Source: Gammaproteobacteria bacterium (GTDB taxonomy: Bacteria > Pseudomonadota > Gammaproteobacteria > Arenicellales > UBA868). From it: a stretch of 64,000 nt of DNA. Shown here in pieces: positions 60,235 to 64,000 of this stretch; position 1 is the first letter of the stretch, and every line of letters begins with the position of its first letter. The notes below the pieces were generated by a model that saw nothing but the letters and a program-made list of their open reading frames with translations, searched no databases and was not told the origin of the DNA. The position numbers were made by a program, and so were the translations under genes. The stretch spans positions 62,001 to 126,000 of the forward strand of contig JAKUQS010000003.1 in the NCBI GenBank assembly GCA_022451485.1, read 5' to 3'.

Positions 60235-62564
60235 CAGTTCGCCGTGGTGACATCGCCATTACCTGCTTTTATGGCCGCAAGCACTCTCGGCGGTGACATG
60301 GGCAAGTCGGTAAAACGAATGCCTAGTGCATCGGCGACGGCATTTGAGATGGCCGCCATCGGGGGCACGATCGGTGTCTCACCAACACCCCGCACACCAT
60401 AAGGGTGCGTTGGGTTTGGCACCTCAACAATAACTGTATCGATCATCGGGACATCGGAACAAACCGGCACCCGATAATCGAGGAAGCCGGCATTCTCCAA
60501 ACGTCCATTGTCATCATAGATATATTCCTCGTTAAGGGCCCAACCGATGCCCTGCACTGCTCCGCCCTGGTACTGACCCTCAACGTAACTTGGATGGATA
60601 GCCTTACCCGCATCCTGAACGACGGTATACCGTGTGACCCACACGCGCCCTGTTTCTCGGTCCACATCGACGTCAACAACGTGTGTACCAAAACTCGGGC
60701 CAGCACCCTGTGCATTGATCGAATGGGCACCCACAATCGGCCCCCCGGTCTTGGCCATATCCTTGGCAATTTCCTGCAACGGCAATGGTTGCATGTTGTC
60801 GGTATACCCGTTCGTCGCCCGCGCCTCACCATCAGCCCACTCCACATCATCGATGGGAATATCCCAGAACTTAGCCGCCCGCTCTTTCAATGTTCCAATC
60901 AGATCCTGTGCCGCACCGACCACGGCGATGCCGCCGGCAAAAGTTACCCGACTGCCGCCTGTCAGCATGTTATAGCCCAATGCACTGGTATCACCGATCA
61001 TGGGACGAACCTTGTCCAAATCAATACCCAACTGCTCCGCCGCCATCATAGCTAACGAGGCACGAGTGCCACCAACATCGACAGTGCCCAAAACCAGTGC
61101 AACTGAACCATCTTCGCTAAGGTTAAGCGTCGCCGAGGTTTGGCCACCGATATTGAACCAGTAACCCGTGGCGACACCGCGTCCCTGTCCGGATTTCAAC
61201 GGCGTCTGGTAGTGGTCATGGTCTCGTGCCGCCTCAAGCGTCTCAATGCAACCAATCGCCGGAAATTTTGGACCATAAGAAGATTGTGAGCCTTGTTTCG
61301 GAGCATTCTTGAGACGAAACTCAAGCGGATCCATACCGATGGCCTCTGCGATTTCATCCATCACCGATTCAGTCGCATATTCTGCAATGGGCGCACCCGG
61401 TGCCCGATACGCGGCCACCTTGGGGCGATTAACCAGAATGTCATAGCCAATGGTTCTGACATGATTAAGCTCGTAAGGCGCGAATGCGCATTGCGCTCCC
61501 TGCGCCACCGGTGACCCGGGAAACGCCCCTGCCTGATACTTAAGCACTGCATCGGCTGCGGTGATACGGCCATCGTTGGTCACACCGACTTTCACCCACA
61601 AATGGGCACCTGACGTGGGGCCAGTGGCGCGGAAAACTTCTTCCCGCGTCATCGCCATTTTCACAGGCTGGCATGCTTTGCGTGATAACGCCAAAGCCAG
61701 TGGCTCAAGGTAAACCACGGTCTTACCGCCAAACCCACCACCAATTTCCGATGCCTGGACTCGCAATTTTGATACGTCAAGACCCAGTAACGTGGCGCAG
61801 TGTCCGCGAGCAACGTAGTGGCCTTGGGTAGATAGCCACAGCTCACCCTGGCCATCCTCGGTCATACTGGCAACACAGGCATGAGGCTCGATATAACCTT
61901 GATGTACGGGTTGCGTGGTGAACTCACGTTCAATCACCACATCTGCCTCAGCAAATCCAACCGCAACATCACCGTGGCCGAATTCGACCCGCTTTGCAAT
62001 ATTGGTCATGCTCCCTGGCGACTGTTCCATACCGTCCGTTATTAAGTCTTCCTGGATGATAGGGGCGCCGTCTTCCATCGCCGCGACCGGATCGATTACG
62101 TGGGGCAGGACCTCGAAATCAACCTTGATGAGTGATAAGGCCTTGGTCGCGATGCGAGCATCCACAGCCGCTACCGCCGCTATTGCATGACCTTCGTATA
62201 ACGCCTTTTCACGCGCCATGACGTTGCGCACCATGTCGCGATAGTTAATCGTCATCTCACCGGCGGGCTGCACTGCACCTTTGGGCTGATCAGAAAAATC
62301 ATCTCGCGTGATGACGGCTTTGACACCACTTAATGCTTCGGCCGCCGACGTGTCGATGGAACGAATATGGGCATGGGCATGAGGGCTACGCAAAACCTTA
62401 CCGACTAACATATTCGGAAGATGCAGGTCCGCACCAAATTTGGCCCGGCCGGTAACCTTGTCTACGCCATCCGGGCGCACCGCCCGTGTGCCGACCCACT
62501 TATAGTCCTTACCGTTGCCGTTGCCGGTCCCGTTTCCAGATGAGGCTTTATTTGAATCGGTCAT
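60234..62564 (-). CDS. molybdenum hydroxylase large subunit (xanthine dehydrogenase/CoxL family)
   Basis: 776 aa. Seen: KWVGTRAVRPDGVDKVTGRA then KFGADLHLPNMLVGKVLRSP near the N-terminus; GGGFGGKTVVYLEPLALALS; substrate/cofactor loop VAAYRAPGAPIAEYATESVM; catalytic Glu in HPYGVRGVGETPIVPPMAAI. The active-site loop AYRAPGAP differs from the AYxCSFR loop of carbon-monoxide dehydrogenase form I, so CO oxidation is not expected; another aldehyde, heterocycle or acyl-CoA substrate is likely. A Gly/Asn-rich leader (SSGNGTGNGNGK) precedes. Three bases separate it from the 2Fe-2S gene. Confidence 0.94.
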   Translation of the reverse strand: MTDSNKASSGNGTGNGNGKDYKWVGTRAVRPDGVDKVTGRAKFGADLHLPNMLVGKVLRSPHAHAHIRSIDTSAAEALSGVKAVITRDDFSDQPKGAVQPAGEMTINYRDMVRNVMAREKALYEGHAIAAVAAVDARIATKALSLIKVDFEVLPHVIDPVAAMEDGAPIIQEDLITDGMEQSPGSMTNIAKRVEFGHGDVAVGFAEADVVIEREFTTQPVHQGYIEPHACVASMTEDGQGELWLSTQGHYVARGHCATLLGLDVSKLRVQASEIGGGFGGKTVVYLEPLALALSRKACQPVKMAMTREEVFRATGPTSGAHLWVKVGVTNDGRITAADAVLKYQAGAFPGSPVAQGAQCAFAPYELNHVRTIGYDILVNRPKVAAYRAPGAPIAEYATESVMDEIAEAIGMDPLEFRLKNAPKQGSQSSYGPKFPAIGCIETLEAARDHDHYQTPLKSGQGRGVATGYWFNIGGQTSATLNLSEDGSVALVLGTVDVGGTRASLAMMAAEQLGIDLDKVRPMIGDTSALGYNMLTGGSRVTFAGGIAVVGAAQDLIGTLKERAAKFWDIPIDDVEWADGEARATNGYTDNMQPLPLQEIAKDMAKTGGPIVGAHSINAQGAGPSFGTHVVDVDVDRETGRVWVTRYTVVQDAGKAIHPSYVEGQYQGGAVQGIGWALNEEYIYDDNGRLENAGFLDYRVPVCSDVPMIDTVIVEVPNPTHPYGVRGVGETPIVPPMAAISNAVADALGIRFTDLPMSPPRVLAAIKAGNGDVTTAN

Positions 62565-62567
62565 TGT

Positions 62568-63041
62568 TTAATTCCTTATTTCAGCGGCCGTATCAAGAAC
62601 GGCTCGAACGATTTTGTCGTAACCCGTACAGCGACAAAGATTACCTGCCAACCAATACCGAACCTCAGTCTCGCTCGGATTTGGATTGTGATCCAGTAGC
62701 GCCTTCGCCGCGACCAGAAAACCCGGCGTGCACACGCCACACTGGAGAGCGGCAAAATCAAGAAATTTCTGCTGCAATGGATGCAATCGGTCACCGTCAG
62801 CCATTCCCTCAATAGTCTCAATTTCTTGTCCACCCACTTCAGCCGCCAACACAAGGCAAGAACAAACCAAACGGCCATCTATCGTGACACTGCACGCACC
62901 GCAATCGCCTGACGCACAACCTTCTTTACTGCCCGTCAAGCGCAAATCATCGCGCAGCACGTCGAGCAGCGTCTGTTCGGGTGCGCACAAAAACTCAACG
63001 TCATCGCCATTGATACGGGTCGTAATGTGATATTTAGCCAT
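62568..63041 (-). CDS. molybdenum hydroxylase 2Fe-2S subunit (CoxS family)
   Basis: 157 aa from ATG 63041, which shares the A of the FAD-subunit stop (TAATG) and has AGGGAG upstream. Seen: plant-type 2Fe-2S motif KEGCASGDCGACSVTIDGRL then VCSCL; second all-helical cluster LQCGVCTPGFLVAAKALLDH and LAGNLCRCTGYDKIVRAVLD. All eight Cys are present. Carries electrons between the Mo centre and FAD. Confidence 0.96.
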   Translation of the reverse strand: MAKYHITTRINGDDVEFLCAPEQTLLDVLRDDLRLTGSKEGCASGDCGACSVTIDGRLVCSCLVLAAEVGGQEIETIEGMADGDRLHPLQQKFLDFAALQCGVCTPGFLVAAKALLDHNPNPSETEVRYWLAGNLCRCTGYDKIVRAVLDTAAEIRN

Positions 63042-63901
63042 TAGGCACTCCCTGCGCGGTCTAGCGCGATTCTGCAAGCTCGTTCAGCGAGCACACCCGC
63101 CACCTCAATGCGATAAGCCACTGTACCGCGCTTGTCATCTATCGGCCGGCAAACTGCTCGCACCGCAGCGGCCATAGCATCAATGGCAGCGTCATCGATC
63201 GTGCCACCGACAAGGGCTTCAGCCGCTGCCGGCACTAGTAATGCGGTCGGAGCCACTGCACCAACCGCGACGCGCGCTGCACTGCACTGCCCATCGCGAT
63301 CAAGACTGAGACTGACTCCAACGCCCACCACTGCAATATCCATTTCAGTACGAGGGATAAAACGCAGGTAAGCATCACCAGACCGTGATCCACGTGCCGG
63401 CAACAGTATCGACACGACAAATTCTCCATCAGTCAGTATGGTCTGGCCTGGACCCGTACAGATCTCTTCAACCGGCACCTCTCGTCTACCACCTGGGCCC
63501 GCCAACGCACATGTTGCCCCAGCAGCAATCAACGCCGGCACCGTGTCCGCAGCGGGCGACGCGTTGCATAAATTACCACCCATCGACGCGCGTCCTTGAA
63601 TCTGGGTCGAGCCAATAAGGTCGGCAGCCTCTACGACACCAGGCCATGAAGCACTTAGTGTGTCGTGTTCTTTTAGTCTCGCACCACTCACGGCTGCCCC
63701 AACACGGAAACCACCGGCTTCCGTACTAATAGCCATCGCCTCATCGATCTGTTTAATATCAACGATTAATTCAGGGTCTATGACCCCCGCACGTAACTGT
63801 ACAAGCAGATCGGTACCACCGGCCAATACCCGGGGATCTCCGCCGGCGCCTGCCAGCAACGATATAGCCTGATCAACCGTTTGCGGTGATTCATAACGCA
63901 T
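63041..63901 (-). CDS. molybdenum hydroxylase FAD-binding subunit (CoxM family)
   Basis: 286 aa. Seen: MRYESPQTVDQAISLLAGAG then DPRVLAGGTDLLVQLRAGVI and the second FAD contact STQIQGRASMGGNLCNASPA then ADTVPALIAAGA. AGGTDLL and the GGN...SPAAD signatures define the CO-dehydrogenase flavoprotein-like family. First gene of the run CoxM-S-L-MoaD-MaoC. The promoter is expected in 63902-64000. Confidence 0.95.
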   Translation of the reverse strand: MRYESPQTVDQAISLLAGAGGDPRVLAGGTDLLVQLRAGVIDPELIVDIKQIDEAMAISTEAGGFRVGAAVSGARLKEHDTLSASWPGVVEAADLIGSTQIQGRASMGGNLCNASPAADTVPALIAAGATCALAGPGGRREVPVEEICTGPGQTILTDGEFVVSILLPARGSRSGDAYLRFIPRTEMDIAVVGVGVSLSLDRDGQCSAARVAVGAVAPTALLVPAAAEALVGGTIDDAAIDAMAAAVRAVCRPIDDKRGTVAYRIEVAGVLAERACRIALDRAGSA

Positions 63902-64000
63902 CGCTTAGCTTCCTTTACTTGGGTTTAGTACTCATTGAGCAAAGAGTCATTGTAACGTCGGACGACTCACTTGGCACCGTCTGGCGCGAAAAAGACATAT
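63902..64000 (-). promoter_or_regulatory. upstream region of the molybdenum hydroxylase operon, cut by the window edge
   Basis: AGGAAG lies five bases before the FAD-subunit ATG. No confident promoter could be named in the remaining 90 bp. A frame reading YVFFAPDGAK then TGA (63999 to 63967, minus strand) could be the end of an upstream gene beyond the window, but ten residues cannot support it. Confidence 0.3.

Noticed and set aside
60234-62564. Carbon monoxide dehydrogenase (aerobic CODH)
   Set aside because: The subunit set is similar, but the active-site loop reads AYRAPGAP, not the CODH form I motif, so CO oxidation is not supported.
1-64000. CRISPR array, prophage, transposase, toxin-antitoxin or restriction genes
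   Set aside because: I saw no regular spaced repeats, no integrase other than XerD, and no transposase, nuclease or toxin motifs in the translated frames.

Overview
The window looks like a chromosomal segment of a free-living, aerobic, heterotrophic gammaproteobacterium, probably aquatic or marine and possibly from a metagenome. The basis is the housekeeping block ffh-rpsP-rimM-trmD-rplS (28999-32373) with xerD and a thioredoxin-TPR gene beside it, the lolD/ftsX-like ABC pair next to tesA, moderate-to-high GC, compact gene packing, and many catabolic genes for small nitrogen and sulfur compounds. I saw no rRNA, tRNA, phage, insertion sequence, CRISPR array or classical defence genes.

Layout. 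1-8701 (minus): a cytoplasmic gamma-glutamyltransferase (cut by the window edge), the two HyuA/HyuB (5-oxoprolinase/N-methylhydantoinase) subunits, a D-aminoacylase-type amidohydrolase with an altered metal motif, a 42-aa lipoprotein and an orphan TakP-like TRAP solute-binding protein, with two good intrinsic terminators. 9068-15277: a minus-strand catabolic operon of unknown substrate (SCP2-like protein, two alpha/beta hydrolases, a 3-hydroxyisobutyrate-dehydrogenase-like enzyme, a carboxymuconolactone-decarboxylase-like protein, a RidA-like protein) with a divergent MFS transporter and VOC protein. 15326-21249: E1alpha/E1beta/E2 of a 2-oxoacid or acetoin dehydrogenase complex without E3, two SDR oxidoreductases and a nitronate monooxygenase. 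21249-24607: a four-domain rhodanese coupled to cysteine dioxygenase, and a divergent phytanoyl-CoA-dioxygenase-like enzyme. 24639-33905: thioredoxin-like genes, xerD, a TPR protein, the ribosomal/SRP block, a CcsA-type cytochrome assembly protein and a DUF924 protein.

33910-44343: a Rieske oxygenase with a Glu at the bridging position (quaternary-amine type), cobS/cobT of the aerobic cobaltochelatase, a zinc alcohol dehydrogenase and a complete heterotetrameric sarcosine oxidase operon soxBDAG. Together these suggest oxidative N-demethylation of betaine- or carnitine-like compounds. 44458-49973: a LolCDE-like exporter, tesA whose start codon overlaps that of the divergent ATPase gene, and an ATP-grasp/low-molecular-weight protein tyrosine phosphatase fusion. 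49952-56657: a small glycan-like locus (GINT1-like protein, family 2 glycosyltransferase, sugar-nucleotide epimerase, EamA transporter, Sfp-type phosphopantetheinyl transferase, GDP-mannose pyrophosphorylase). 56709-59465: an isopropylmalate-dehydrogenase-like enzyme, a cyclase-family amidohydrolase and a second PhyH-type dioxygenase. 59502-63901: a molybdenum hydroxylase operon (FAD, 2Fe-2S and Mo subunits) coupled to a MoaD/ThiS-like protein and a MaoC-type hydratase.

Most genes fit known families. The most unusual items are the ATP-grasp/phosphatase fusion with its glycan-like neighbours, the MoaD-like protein built into a molybdenum hydroxylase operon, the mixed active/degenerate rhodanese paired with cysteine dioxygenase, the unassigned 9-13 kb catabolic operon, and the HxH-lacking amidohydrolase in the gamma-glutamyl/hydantoin cluster. 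All functional calls come from reading motifs by eye; no database search was run.
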